Positions 1-7,459 of a stretch of DNA of 64,000 nt are shown here, piece after piece (the stretch's first letter is position 1; every line of letters starts with the position of its first letter). The translations under genes were made by a program, and so were the position numbers. Origin of the DNA: Pseudarcicella hirudinis. Lineage in GTDB: Bacteria; Bacteroidota; Bacteroidia; Cytophagales; Spirosomataceae. The stretch is taken from contig NZ_FOXH01000010.1 of the NCBI RefSeq assembly GCF_900115665.1, positions 1 to 64,000 on the forward strand. The letters are read 5' to 3'. Under the pieces are notes generated by a model. It was not told where the DNA came from, did no database searches, and was given only the letters and a program-made list of their open reading frames with translations.

Positions 1-259
1 TTCTGTTTAAAAATTAAAATACCAAAATCTACGATTCACTTTATTGAGTTTTTCATGATAAAATGAGAGATTTTTTGATTTATGGTAAGAAAATAGGGGG
101 ATGCTGGCAATTGAAGAATAAAAGGGATTACTGCACAATCGTTTGTGCAGTAATCTTAGGTGGGCTCCCTCCTAGTGTTAAGTGAGTCAGATTGTCCCTT
201 ATCAGGCTAATCCAATTATATGCCTGATATCTATAACTCCGCAAGTTTTGGCGTTGATC
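1..259. other. Left-edge intergenic region with tandem hairpins
   Basis: I see no gene here. There is a perfect 13-bp inverted repeat with a 4-base loop at 126-155. A second, weaker hairpin (TAGG/CCTA arms) lies around 157-175, and a third (ATCAGGC at 201-207, GCCTGAT at 222-228) follows. The first could be a terminator for a gene left of the window, but it lacks a clean T tract on either strand. The last may help end the anti-sigma transcript that reads in from the right. A structured RNA cannot be excluded. Confidence 0.4.
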
Positions 260-745
260 CTAATGTTTTACAACAAAACGATGTTGAAAATATGGTTTAA
301 GAATCCTTTTGTCAAGATAAGATAACAGAAGCAAGCTGTTGCTGATTAAAAGGACGTTCAGTAAAGCCTTACTTTCGAAAATAGAGAAAGCGGAAGAAAG
401 ATTGGGCATCATGACCAATTTACCGGTTTCCTTTACACTCACCAGACTAAATGCAAGAACAATAAAAATAGCCATTCCTCCCAGGAAGTAAAAAGGCAGA
501 TAGTTAGGCTTTTTTACCGGAACGGGAGCATTAACCGCTTCCCATTTATCTATTAGGTTATCAGTAAAGTTGAAAGCCGGTTTTTCTAAAGGAGTTTCAA
601 GCAGTAATTCATGCGTTTGAAGCAGCTCTTTAAAAAGTATTTTATAGTCTTCATCCTGAGCAAGAAGTTGTTCATGACGAAGTCTTACTTCCTCAGAAGC
701 GACACCGTCAAGAATATCAAAAATATCTTCGTCTTTCATTTCCAT
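260..745 (-). CDS. Putative anti-sigma factor, two-helix membrane protein
   Basis: This 161-residue protein starts 11 bases after the stop of an ECF sigma gene, so the two form one operon. Its N-terminal ~75 residues are hydrophilic and acidic, predicted helical, and probably cytoplasmic. Two hydrophobic segments follow, at about 82-103 and 127-144. There is no HxxxCxxC zinc anti-sigma motif. The layout of soluble sigma-binding end, then membrane, next to an ECF gene is typical of Bacteroidota anti-sigma proteins of unnamed family. The role is inferred from context. A second in-frame ATG two codons downstream is an equally good start. Confidence 0.65.
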   Translation of the reverse strand: MEMKDEDIFDILDGVASEEVRLRHEQLLAQDEDYKILFKELLQTHELLLETPLEKPAFNFTDNLIDKWEAVNAPVPVKKPNYLPFYFLGGMAIFIVLAFSLVSVKETGKLVMMPNLSSAFSIFESKALLNVLLISNSLLLLSYLDKRILKPYFQHRFVVKH

Positions 746-756
746 ATAATTGAATT

Positions 757-1326
757 TTACCAGAGACTTGTAACTTCCTGTCCCAATGTTTTTCTGAGTT
801 CTTCAGCCAGCCTTTTTCTCGCACGGCAAAGTTTTACCTTGACCGTTTCGGCAGAAATATAAGTGATTTCGGCAATTTCTTCCAGAGATTGTTCTTTCAG
901 ATAAAATAACGTAATCATGGTAACATCATCGGGAGAAAGTTTTTCCAGAGCTTTTGCTATGTATTTTTTCTGTTCCTTAATTTTTATTTCATCTGAGGTA
1001 TCAGCAGGAGAAGATTGCGCTTTCGTTGAAATGTCGATATCTTCAGTTTGTAGCTTATTTTTTCGTTTAAATCCTACCGCTGCATTGAAAATAATCCGGT
1101 AGAACCATGTCGTGAATTTTGCTTCTCTGTTAAAATTTTTCAACGCAGCAAATGCCTGAATAAAAGCATCCTGTGCTACCTCCTCAGCATCTTCTCTGCT
1201 GCCTAAAATTTTAAAAGCTATCGTAAAAGCATAATCCTTATGCCGGTTGGCAAGCTCACGATAGCCGGATTGATCCCCGGAGAGGATTCTCTCAATAAGT
1301 AATATGTCCTTTTGGTTATCGCTCAC
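757..1326 (-). CDS. ECF-type RNA polymerase sigma factor (sigma-70 family)
   Basis: The 189-residue protein has sigma region 2 at about residues 20-88 (GSREDAEEVAQDAF, then FTTWFYRIIFNAA) and region 4 at about 122-175, with the helix-turn-helix SLEEIAEITYISAETVKVKL. No region 1.1 or 3 is present, so it is an extracytoplasmic-function sigma. It would direct RNA polymerase to a small regulon after release by the membrane protein encoded just downstream. The start codon is GTG, placed because the conserved region begins soon after it. No target promoter is obvious in the window. Confidence 0.93.
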   Translation of the reverse strand: MSDNQKDILLIERILSGDQSGYRELANRHKDYAFTIAFKILGSREDAEEVAQDAFIQAFAALKNFNREAKFTTWFYRIIFNAAVGFKRKNKLQTEDIDISTKAQSSPADTSDEIKIKEQKKYIAKALEKLSPDDVTMITLFYLKEQSLEEIAEITYISAETVKVKLCRARKRLAEELRKTLGQEVTSLW

Positions 1327-1576
1327 AATAAATCTTAAATGCTTTTTTAAGATAAGATGTTTCTGTCCGGGAAAAGGTTACAGGAAGTTACAAAAAAATT
1401 ATAAGCTTACTAAAAGAAAAGGAACTCAAGAGAAAGAAATTAGTTTGTCATCAGGACTCAGGAAATAAATGTTAAAAGAAATTTAAGGAATAGCTGTAAC
1501 CTTTACTGAGGTAGTAACATCATATGTGCAGAACTGAATAATTAAAACAATATTTTAACCGTAAACAATTAAGGAA

Positions 1577-1945
1577 ATGATTAGTACAGAACAATTAGCC
1601 TTATTAATTCCGATAACTTCAGTAGTTGGCTTCTTCACAATGATAATCTTTATAAGAAAGTATCAGAATGATGAAAGTATGGCAATGATTTCAAAAGGAA
1701 TAGCCCCCTCAAAAAACTCCCGTACTGTAAGTCCGGCTATGTCTTTAAGATTAGGTTTACTGGCCATAGGAGCCGGTTTAGGTCTACTGATTGGAGGAGT
1801 TTTAGCCAATTTTACCGGAATGGATGAAGAAACCGCCTATTTTTCCATGATCCTTATTTTCGGAGGAGCTGGTTTGTTGCTATCTTATATAATTCAGTTA
1901 AAAATGGATGAAAAAGATTCTAATAAAAAGGGTCAGGATATCTGA
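1577..1945 (+). CDS. Small membrane protein, DUF6249-like
   Basis: This 122-residue protein has three hydrophobic segments, at about 6-25, 57-80 and 88-107, the last two rich in glycine. The loop between the first and second is basic and polar, and the C-terminal tail is charged. It resembles the DUF6249 family of small membrane proteins that often sit near ECF sigma genes; that assignment is from memory. It reads divergently from the sigma gene. An AAGGAA stretch lies just before the ATG. The last codons and the stop lie inside a terminator stem. Function unknown. Confidence 0.65.
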   Translation: MISTEQLALLIPITSVVGFFTMIIFIRKYQNDESMAMISKGIAPSKNSRTVSPAMSLRLGLLAIGAGLGLLIGGVLANFTGMDEETAYFSMILIFGGAGLLLSYIIQLKMDEKDSNKKGQDI

Positions 1946-1953
1946 CCCTTTTT
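1925..1953 (+). terminator. Rho-independent terminator overlapping a stop codon
   Basis: An almost perfect inverted repeat (AAAAAGGGTCAG against CTGACCCTTTTT) has a very short loop. The stop codon of the upstream membrane-protein gene lies inside the 3' arm. It ends in T5, then GCTTT. Confidence 0.85.
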
Positions 1954-2022
1954 GCTTTGCAAATAGATGATTTCTTAAAATATTTAAGGCTTATTTAACC
2001 AGTTGACCTCTCTTTTTAGCCC

Positions 2023-2058
2023 TTAACATTTTATTAACAAGCATTAACATTTCATTAA
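2023..2058 (+). promoter_or_regulatory. Direct repeats, putative operator of barrel gene
   Basis: Two copies of TTAACATTTyATTAA at 2023-2037 and 2044-2058 differ at one base and are offset by 21 bases, two helical turns. They lie 62 bases before the start of the outer-membrane protein gene. The spacing suits binding of a dimeric regulator to one DNA face. The regulator is unknown. Confidence 0.5.
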
Positions 2059-2119
2059 GAGACTTTCGGAGGCTTATGCCGTTAGAAGTGTGTAATTAAT
2101 TAAAACACTATTCCACGTC

Positions 2120-2725
2120 ATGAAAAAACTACTTGCCTCAATTGTTCTTTTGGTTGCTGCTTTTACTGTTAATGCACAATCAGTTTCTTTTAAAGCCGGC
2201 TACACACATTCAGATGTTCTGGTTTCTCCGGAGCCCGTAAATATTTTTACACCAAAGGAAACTTTTCATGTCGGAATTGTGATTAATGATATACAGCTCT
2301 CTGACAAAATTGGTCTGCAGTCGGAACTTTTGTATTCCATGCAGGGGTTCAAAGTAGCAGGACTTGGAAACGTCGGATTGCAGTATTTATCAGTGCCATT
2401 GTTGCTGACATTTCCCGTTGCTGACGGATTAAAATTGTTAGCCGGGCCACAGGTTAGTTATCTGATTAATTCAAAAATTGGTGTTGATGATCTGTTTGCT
2501 GTAAGCTATAAAGGGTTGTTTCATGATTTTGATGCCAGTGCAGTTGCCGGGTTGGAATATAAAGTAACAGATAAGGTTTCAATAGGCGGGCGTTATTCTT
2601 TAGGACTTTCCAATGTAAATAAAGATTTCGTAATTGGAAACAACCAGAATTTCTCAGATTATTTCCAGATGAAAAATACCGCTTTACAGGTTTATGTATC
2701 GTTTGGTTTCGGCTCTTCGAGATAG
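2120..2725 (+). CDS. Outer-membrane beta-barrel protein (PorT-like fold)
   Basis: This 201-residue protein has a clear Sec signal peptide (charged MKK, hydrophobic core, cleavage after VNA near residue 19). The rest consists of alternating amphipathic strands ending in an aromatic/hydrophobic strand (ALQVYVSFGFG), as expected of an eight-strand barrel of the outer-membrane beta-barrel / PorT superfamily. Size fits that family (about 180-250). It is monocistronic, with direct repeats upstream and a terminator downstream. The specific function is not known; it is not PorT itself with any certainty. Confidence 0.8.
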   Translation: MKKLLASIVLLVAAFTVNAQSVSFKAGYTHSDVLVSPEPVNIFTPKETFHVGIVINDIQLSDKIGLQSELLYSMQGFKVAGLGNVGLQYLSVPLLLTFPVADGLKLLAGPQVSYLINSKIGVDDLFAVSYKGLFHDFDASAVAGLEYKVTDKVSIGGRYSLGLSNVNKDFVIGNNQNFSDYFQMKNTALQVYVSFGFGSSR

Positions 2726-2761
2726 GTTTTTTTCTGTCAATATTTGCTAAATATATATCTT

Positions 2762-2795
2762 AGCCTCCACCTACGGGTCCGGAGGCTTATTTTTT
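2762..2795 (+). terminator. Terminator after barrel gene
   Basis: AGCCTCC (2762-2768) pairs with GGAGGCT (2781-2787), with an inner ACC/GGT pairing in the loop. A T-rich run follows. Confidence 0.8.
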
Positions 2796-2905
2796 ATTTT
2801 AGCCCGTTTATGTAATTAATCTGAGAAAAAATTGACTTGAATTTGATTCGGAACTACCTTGCCGATGCTTTTATCGCTTTGATAATCAGGTCTGAATTAT
2901 TTAAA

Positions 2906-3361
2906 ATGAAAATATTTAATAAGCTTTCCGAATTAAAATCAAGTCTGGGAACGGAATTGGGTGTAACAGACTATCTCATTGTTTCTCAGGAAATGATTGA
3001 TTCTTTTGCCAGAGCCACCTACGATTTGCAATGGATTCATACAGATCCGGAAAAGGCTGCGGCATTTTCTCCTTTTAAAACAACGGTTGCTCATGGTTTT
3101 CTGACTTTATCACTGGCTCCGAAATTTATGTCTGAGCTAATGACAGTAAAATCGGTAAAAATGGGTTTAAATTACGGAACCAATAAAGTTCGTTTTACTT
3201 CGGCTGTTCCTTCAGGGAGCAAAGTAAGAATGAGAGGCGTTCTTCGGGATCTGGAAGAGGTGGAAAATGGTATGAAAATTACGTTGGATTGTACCTTCGA
3301 GATTGAGGGGAAAGAAAAGCCGGCCTGTGTGGCAGAATTTATCTCGGTATTGTATGAGTAG
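2906..3361 (+). CDS. MaoC-family dehydratase (hotdog fold)
   Basis: The 151-residue protein matches MaoC-like (R)-specific enoyl-CoA hydratases. The hydratase-2 signature is visible: a TYDLQWIHTDPEKA stretch with the catalytic Asp/His pattern, then FKTTVAHGFLTLSLAP. It would hydrate trans-2-enoyl-CoA or a related acyl thioester; the true substrate is open. I chose the ATG at 2906 because the reading frame's earlier TTG adds 23 residues that are not family-like. The short C-terminal strand region ends normally. It appears to be a single-gene unit. Confidence 0.85.
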   Translation: MKIFNKLSELKSSLGTELGVTDYLIVSQEMIDSFARATYDLQWIHTDPEKAAAFSPFKTTVAHGFLTLSLAPKFMSELMTVKSVKMGLNYGTNKVRFTSAVPSGSKVRMRGVLRDLEEVENGMKITLDCTFEIEGKEKPACVAEFISVLYE

Positions 3362-3514
3362 AAAAGGCCATTCAAGCATTTATTAAATAGGATATTTATC
3401 TCTTAAAAATTGTTAATTACTTCATGATTCATGCGAAAAGACGTATTTTTGCAGTTAATTAATAAAGTATTTCTTGCCAGCATTTCTATCAGATTTTTAT
3501 AAAACACTTCATTT

Positions 3515-4120
3515 ATGCCTGCACCCGATCAAATAAATTCAGCCTCACAAGCCAGACCTGAGATTATTCGTTGCGGATGGGCTTCTGCAGAAGATGAGTT
3601 ATATACAGATTATCACGATAACGAATGGGGTATTCCTGTACATGATGATGATTTGTTATTTGAATTTCTGGTTCTGGAAGGTTTTCAGGCCGGGCTGAGC
3701 TGGATTACTATTCTGAGAAAAAGAGAGCATTTCAGAAAAGTATTTGACAACTTTGATCCCCGTAAAGTCGTTAATTATTCGAATGAGAAAATTGAAGAAT
3801 TGCTTCAGGATCAGGGAATTATAAGAAATAAGCTGAAGGTGAACGGAGCTGTTCAGAATGCGAAGGCATTTTTGAAAATCCAGGAGGATTTTGGCAGTTT
3901 TGATAAGTATATCTGGGGATTTGTAGGAGGGCAGCCTGTTGTGAATCAATGGAAATCATTGAAAGAAGTGCCGCCAAAGACTGAAATTTCTGATAAAATG
4001 AGTAAAGATCTCAAAAAAAGAGGCTTTACTTTTATCGGATCTACCATTTGTTATGCTTTTATGCAGGCAACAGGTATGGTGAATGATCACATTGTGGATT
4101 GCATTTGCCGGAAACAGTAA
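3515..4120 (+). CDS. tag: DNA-3-methyladenine glycosylase I
   Basis: This 201-residue enzyme excises 3-methyladenine from alkylated DNA to start base-excision repair. The Tag signature is complete: RCGWA near the N-terminus, YHDNEWG, the FQAGLSWITIL helix region, and NDHIVDCICR at the end. The N-terminal Cys, the YHD His, and the C-terminal His and Cys form the family's zinc site. The first ~18 residues are extra to the E. coli protein, so translation might start slightly later, but no better ATG is present. It stands alone between the MaoC gene and the glycosyltransferase. Confidence 0.95.
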   Translation: MPAPDQINSASQARPEIIRCGWASAEDELYTDYHDNEWGIPVHDDDLLFEFLVLEGFQAGLSWITILRKREHFRKVFDNFDPRKVVNYSNEKIEELLQDQGIIRNKLKVNGAVQNAKAFLKIQEDFGSFDKYIWGFVGGQPVVNQWKSLKEVPPKTEISDKMSKDLKKRGFTFIGSTICYAFMQATGMVNDHIVDCICRKQ

Positions 4121-4205
4121 ACAGAATTGAAAAGAAGAGCCTTTTCAAGGTTAAACTGAAAATAGTGTTTTCTATCTCAGGGAAAACTAATTAATATAAA
4201 TTTTA

Positions 4206-5006
4206 ATGAAAGACCGTATCGTAATCATTCCAACTTACAATGAAATTGAAAACATTGAGGCTATAATCCGAAAAGTGATGAGCCTCAAACCCGTTTTTGA
4301 TTTGCTCATCGTGGACGATGGCTCACCGGATGGTACGGGTCTGAAAGTAAAGGAATTGCAGCTTGAATTTCCTGAAAGACTATTCCTTCAGGAACGTAAA
4401 GGAAAACTGGGACTGGGAACAGCTTATATTCATGGTTTTAAATATGCTCTCAAAAACGGGTATGAGTATATTTTTGAAATGGATGCAGATTTCTCCCATA
4501 ATCCTGATGATTTGGTCAAACTCTATAATGCCTGTGCTAAAGACGGTGCTGATATGGCAGTTGGTTCTAGGTATATAAAGGGAGTAAATGTAGTAAACTG
4601 GCCGATGGGCAGGGTTTTGATGTCTTATTTTGCCGGATATTATGTCCGTTTTGTAACCGGAATGAAAATTATGGATGCGACGGCCGGATTTAAATGCTAT
4701 ACCAGAAGAGTATTGGAAACTATTTCTCTGGATTCTATCAAATTTGTTGGTTATGCATTTCAGGTAGAAATGAAATTTACTGCCTGGAAATTCGGTTTTA
4801 AAATAGAAGAAGTACCCATCATTTTTACAGATCGTACAAAGGGCGAATCAAAGATGTCCATAAATATTTTTCAGGAAGCTGTAATTGGTGTGATTCAGTT
4901 GAAAGTGAATAGTTTTTTCAGAAATTATATTCCACCCGCTCCAAAAGTACAGAAAAATCCTGAGGCTGAATTAGAAGAAGAATCATTTAAGGCCGTAAAT
5001 GTGTAA
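4206..5006 (+). CDS. Polyprenol monophosphomannose synthase (GT2, DPM1-like)
   Basis: This family-2 glycosyltransferase of 266 residues resembles dolichol-phosphate mannosyltransferase. Visible motifs are IPTYNEIENI at the N-terminus, VDDGSPDGT near residues 36-44 for nucleotide binding, DADFSHNP at 93-100 for the metal-bound catalytic site, and a SRYIKG...NWP stretch. It likely moves mannose from GDP-mannose to undecaprenyl/polyprenyl phosphate at the cytoplasmic face. It lacks the C-terminal membrane domain seen in some bacterial homologues, so it is the short catalytic form. The hemJ gene follows 40 bases after its stop. Confidence 0.88.
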   Translation: MKDRIVIIPTYNEIENIEAIIRKVMSLKPVFDLLIVDDGSPDGTGLKVKELQLEFPERLFLQERKGKLGLGTAYIHGFKYALKNGYEYIFEMDADFSHNPDDLVKLYNACAKDGADMAVGSRYIKGVNVVNWPMGRVLMSYFAGYYVRFVTGMKIMDATAGFKCYTRRVLETISLDSIKFVGYAFQVEMKFTAWKFGFKIEEVPIIFTDRTKGESKMSINIFQEAVIGVIQLKVNSFFRNYIPPAPKVQKNPEAELEEESFKAVNV

Positions 5007-5046
5007 TTTGTCGGTTAAACTATATTTTATCGATTTCTGTAGTACA

Positions 5047-5589
5047 ATGACTTACGAACATATTAAAGCCATACATATCATTTTTGTAGTCAGTTGGTTT
5101 GCCGGGCTTTTTTACCTTCCACGTTTGTTTGTATATCATACTGAAGCAAATTCAAAACCTGAGCCGGAAAAGAAAGTTATTCAGGAGCAATTCCAAAAAA
5201 TGGAAAAGATCCTGTTTAATGCAATTATGGTACCTGCTATGTGGCTCACATTGATTTCCGGAAGCACTCTGGTTTATCTTACCTGGTGGGATAGTTTTGC
5301 ACAACATAGCTGGTTGCACCTGAAACTGAGTTTTGTAGTTTGCCTGGTTATATATCACTTCTTTTGCCGGAAATTAATTGCCGAACTGAGAGAAGATAAA
5401 TTCAGATTCTCCGGATTTCAGCTAAGGCTTTTCAATGAAGTGGCTACGATTCTTTTATTTGCCATTGTCTTTCTGGTAGTGTTAAAGAACACATTGGATT
5501 GGATATGGGGAGTAGCCGGGCTGCTGGCTTTTGCGATAATTATAATGACTGCGGTAAAAGTTGTTAAATCTTTCCGTGAGAAAAAATAA
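5047..5589 (+). CDS. hemJ: Protoporphyrinogen IX oxidase HemJ
   Basis: This 180-residue, four-helix membrane protein begins TYEHIKAIHIIFVVSWFAGLF and continues LPRLFVYHTE, the strongly conserved N-terminus of HemJ (UPF0093). Its invariant His in the first helix is a heme ligand in the family. It oxidises protoporphyrinogen IX to protoporphyrin IX in heme synthesis. I chose the ATG at 5047 because an earlier ATG (4999) would overlap the upstream gene and add residues without family support. It shares a bidirectional terminator with smpB. Confidence 0.9.
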   Translation: MTYEHIKAIHIIFVVSWFAGLFYLPRLFVYHTEANSKPEPEKKVIQEQFQKMEKILFNAIMVPAMWLTLISGSTLVYLTWWDSFAQHSWLHLKLSFVVCLVIYHFFCRKLIAELREDKFRFSGFQLRLFNEVATILLFAIVFLVVLKNTLDWIWGVAGLLAFAIIIMTAVKVVKSFREKK

Positions 5590-5628
5590 AAGGAAATGGC
5601 CTGATATTGAATCAGGCCATTTCCTTTT
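5588..5628. terminator. Bidirectional terminator between hemJ and smpB
   Basis: A perfect 18-bp stem with a 5-base loop (arms 5588-5605 and 5611-5628) is flanked by A-rich and T-rich ends. It works on both strands for convergent hemJ (+) and smpB (-). The hemJ stop codon touches the left arm. Confidence 0.92.
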
Positions 5629-5643
5629 AATGGGTCAAATGAT

Positions 5644-6105
5644 TTACTCTCTGTTTCTATCCATCTCTCTTTTGATATCTTTCTCTTTGATATCTTCACG
5701 TTTATCGTAAAGCTTTTTACCTTTTGCCAGGGCAATATCCAGTTTGGCAAAACCTCTGTCTGAAATGGTAAGACGGGTTGGAATAATAGTCAGACCTACA
5801 TCTTTCAGTTTATTGACCAGCTTTTTGATTTCTCTTTTTTGAAGCAATAATTTTCTGTCCCGAAGCGGTTCGTGGTTATAATGAGTACCCTCGTTGTAAG
5901 GCGAAATATGCATTTGTCTTACATAAAGTCCGTCATTCATCATAATACAATATGCGTCGGTAAGATTTACTTTTCCCTGCCTGATTGACTTGATTTCAGT
6001 TCCGGTGAGCACCATTCCGGCCTTGAATGTTTCCAGAAAAGAATATTCAAAGGAGGCTCTGCGGTTTCTGACGTCAATATGTTTTTCAATTTTTTCTTTT
6101 GCCAT
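5644..6105 (-). CDS. smpB: SsrA-binding protein SmpB
   Basis: This 153-residue protein carries tmRNA to stalled ribosomes in trans-translation. The SmpB barrel is recognisable: RRASFEYSFLETFKAGMVL, GTEIKSIRQGKVNL, DAYCIMMNDGLYV, then the basic KREIKKLVNKL region and a lysine-rich C-terminal tail (DIKEKDIKREMDRNRE) that occupies the empty mRNA channel. I chose the ATG at 6105; the open frame extends 53 codons upstream without similarity. The tmRNA gene itself is not seen in the window. Confidence 0.96.
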   Translation of the reverse strand: MAKEKIEKHIDVRNRRASFEYSFLETFKAGMVLTGTEIKSIRQGKVNLTDAYCIMMNDGLYVRQMHISPYNEGTHYNHEPLRDRKLLLQKREIKKLVNKLKDVGLTIIPTRLTISDRGFAKLDIALAKGKKLYDKREDIKEKDIKREMDRNRE

Positions 6106-6160
6106 TTTTATATAAAATTGGTAAACAGGCTCTGAACAATGATAAAAGTATCGAAAACAA

Positions 6161-6187
6161 AAGCCATACAGCATAACTGTATGGCTT
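6161..6187 (-). terminator. Terminator of the OmpH-family gene
   Basis: AAGCCATACAG (6161-6171) and CTGTATGGCTT (6177-6187) form an 11-bp stem with a 5-base loop. On the - strand it is followed by TTTGTTTTC. Confidence 0.8.
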
Positions 6188-6267
6188 GGGAAATAACAAA
6201 AACAGTTCAAATTGAAATAAGTACTAAAAAGGATACTCAATTTGTTGCTTATATTTTCTGGCAAATA

Positions 6268-6864
6268 CTATTTTTTAGTTTTGCTTTCTGCATACTCTTT
6301 GTTCAAGCCTTCAACAATTTGCTTGGTTACATCAACTGATTCGTCAGCATAAAGAATACCACCACCAACTTTGGTATAACCCAATACAAATTCGTATTTG
6401 TTTTCCGAATTGTGTTTTTTGATGTATTCACGAATGTTGTTATATAACTCCTCGTTTTTCTTTGCCTGTTCCTGAGCCAACTGCTGTTGTTTCTGCTGGC
6501 TGTATTGCTGGAATTCAGCACCTTTCTTTTTAAGCATCATGTCTGCCGCCTGTAATTCAGCCTGAGACATTGCCTGAGCTCTTTGTTGAATAGCACCTAA
6601 TTCACTTTGTAAAGCTCTTTCTCTTTGTCCTAAATCTACCTGAAGACGATAACCTTTGTTTTCAAACTCTTTTTGTGCGTCTTTATAAAACTGGTAGTTA
6701 GTGAGAAGTGAATCTGTATTTACAAAAACGATTTTTTTCCCTTCAACGCTTGCTGGCGATGATGCAGAAGTTGAAGCTGTTTCTTTTTTCTCAGATTTAT
6801 CACAAGAGAAACAACCCATTGCCAACGCTACTGCCACACCGCAAATTAATGATAATTTTTTCAC
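6268..6864 (-). CDS. OmpH/Skp-family periplasmic chaperone-like lipoprotein
   Basis: This 198-residue protein starts with a signal peptide that ends in a Cys-containing region (ALAMGC at 14-18, another Cys at 21), so it is probably a lipoprotein. A short Ser/Thr/Ala linker leads to the OmpH/Skp domain: a KIVFVNTDSLL strand, then a long Gln/Glu/Lys-rich coiled coil at about 70-150, then a VLGYTKVGGGILYADESVDVT strand. Skp-like proteins hold unfolded outer-membrane proteins in the periplasm. A good Bacteroidota promoter lies just upstream and a terminator downstream, so it is monocistronic. Confidence 0.87.
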   Translation of the reverse strand: MKKLSLICGVAVALAMGCFSCDKSEKKETASTSASSPASVEGKKIVFVNTDSLLTNYQFYKDAQKEFENKGYRLQVDLGQRERALQSELGAIQQRAQAMSQAELQAADMMLKKKGAEFQQYSQQKQQQLAQEQAKKNEELYNNIREYIKKHNSENKYEFVLGYTKVGGGILYADESVDVTKQIVEGLNKEYAESKTKK

Positions 6865-6897
6865 GAAATAATTCAGATTTTAGGGTGAATGAATTTA

Positions 6898-6930
6898 CAA
6901 ATATAGTATTTAGTATATGTAACTAACAAA
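6898..6930 (-). promoter_or_regulatory. Bacteroidota-type promoter of OmpH-family gene
   Basis: On the - strand a TTTG (-33, at 6930-6927) is followed after 21 bases by TATATTTG (-7, at 6905-6898), an exact match to TAnnTTTG. Transcription would begin about 6891, giving a leader of about 27 bases. Confidence 0.7.
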
Positions 6931-6974
6931 ATGTACGCTTAAGTTTTTGATTTTCTGAGAATAGCGCCTGAAAA

Positions 6975-7397
6975 TCACTTGAAATGTTTTCTCAGTAAAT
7001 ATCCGCTCAGGCTTCCCCATGCTGCTACCAAACCTCCGATAAACGCTGAAAGAATGATTAATACTGTGGTTCTTCCATTAACAGGCAGGATGTTAGCTAT
7101 TTTTTGAGAAAGAATGCCATTAGTGCTGAGGTGGTAATACAGTGCAAAAATCAGCCAGAGCAAAAAGGCGCTTACCAATCCTTTCATAAAGGCTTCGCCC
7201 CCTGATTTTGCCAGAAAAAATGAAGAGATGCCACTGCAAAGAGCAATCGTCCACCAGGGAAGGAAAAACTGCGTTATCAGTGCTGATATGAAAATGGCCC
7301 ATGTTAAAGAACTGAGAAATAAGTCAGATAATTTATGTTGACTTTCCTGTTGCACAGGAGCAGGGGTATGTGTACGCTGATTCATATTTTTAGCCAA
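6975..7397 (-). CDS. Hypothetical four-helix membrane protein
   Basis: I do not recognise this 140-residue protein. A polar ~22-residue N-terminus is followed by about four hydrophobic helices (approximately 27-47, 50-66, 71-92 and 110-130), the last rich in glycine and alanine (LSAFIGGLVAAWGSLSGYLL). It ends in a basic tail. It lies 62 bases downstream of nothing obvious on its own strand except the penicillin-acylase gene, which starts further upstream and ends at 7460, so the two could be cotranscribed. Probably an inner-membrane protein of unknown role. Confidence 0.6.
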   Translation of the reverse strand: MAKNMNQRTHTPAPVQQESQHKLSDLFLSSLTWAIFISALITQFFLPWWTIALCSGISSFFLAKSGGEAFMKGLVSAFLLWLIFALYYHLSTNGILSQKIANILPVNGRTTVLIILSAFIGGLVAAWGSLSGYLLRKHFK

Positions 7398-7459
7398 TGA
7401 GTTTTAAGAATAAAGAATACCGGATTATGAAAGCATTTAGCCAAATCTTTCAATCGGGG

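Noticed and set aside
611-862. An 83-codon + strand open frame across the sigma/anti-sigma pair
   Set aside because: It is a shadow of the two well-supported - strand genes.
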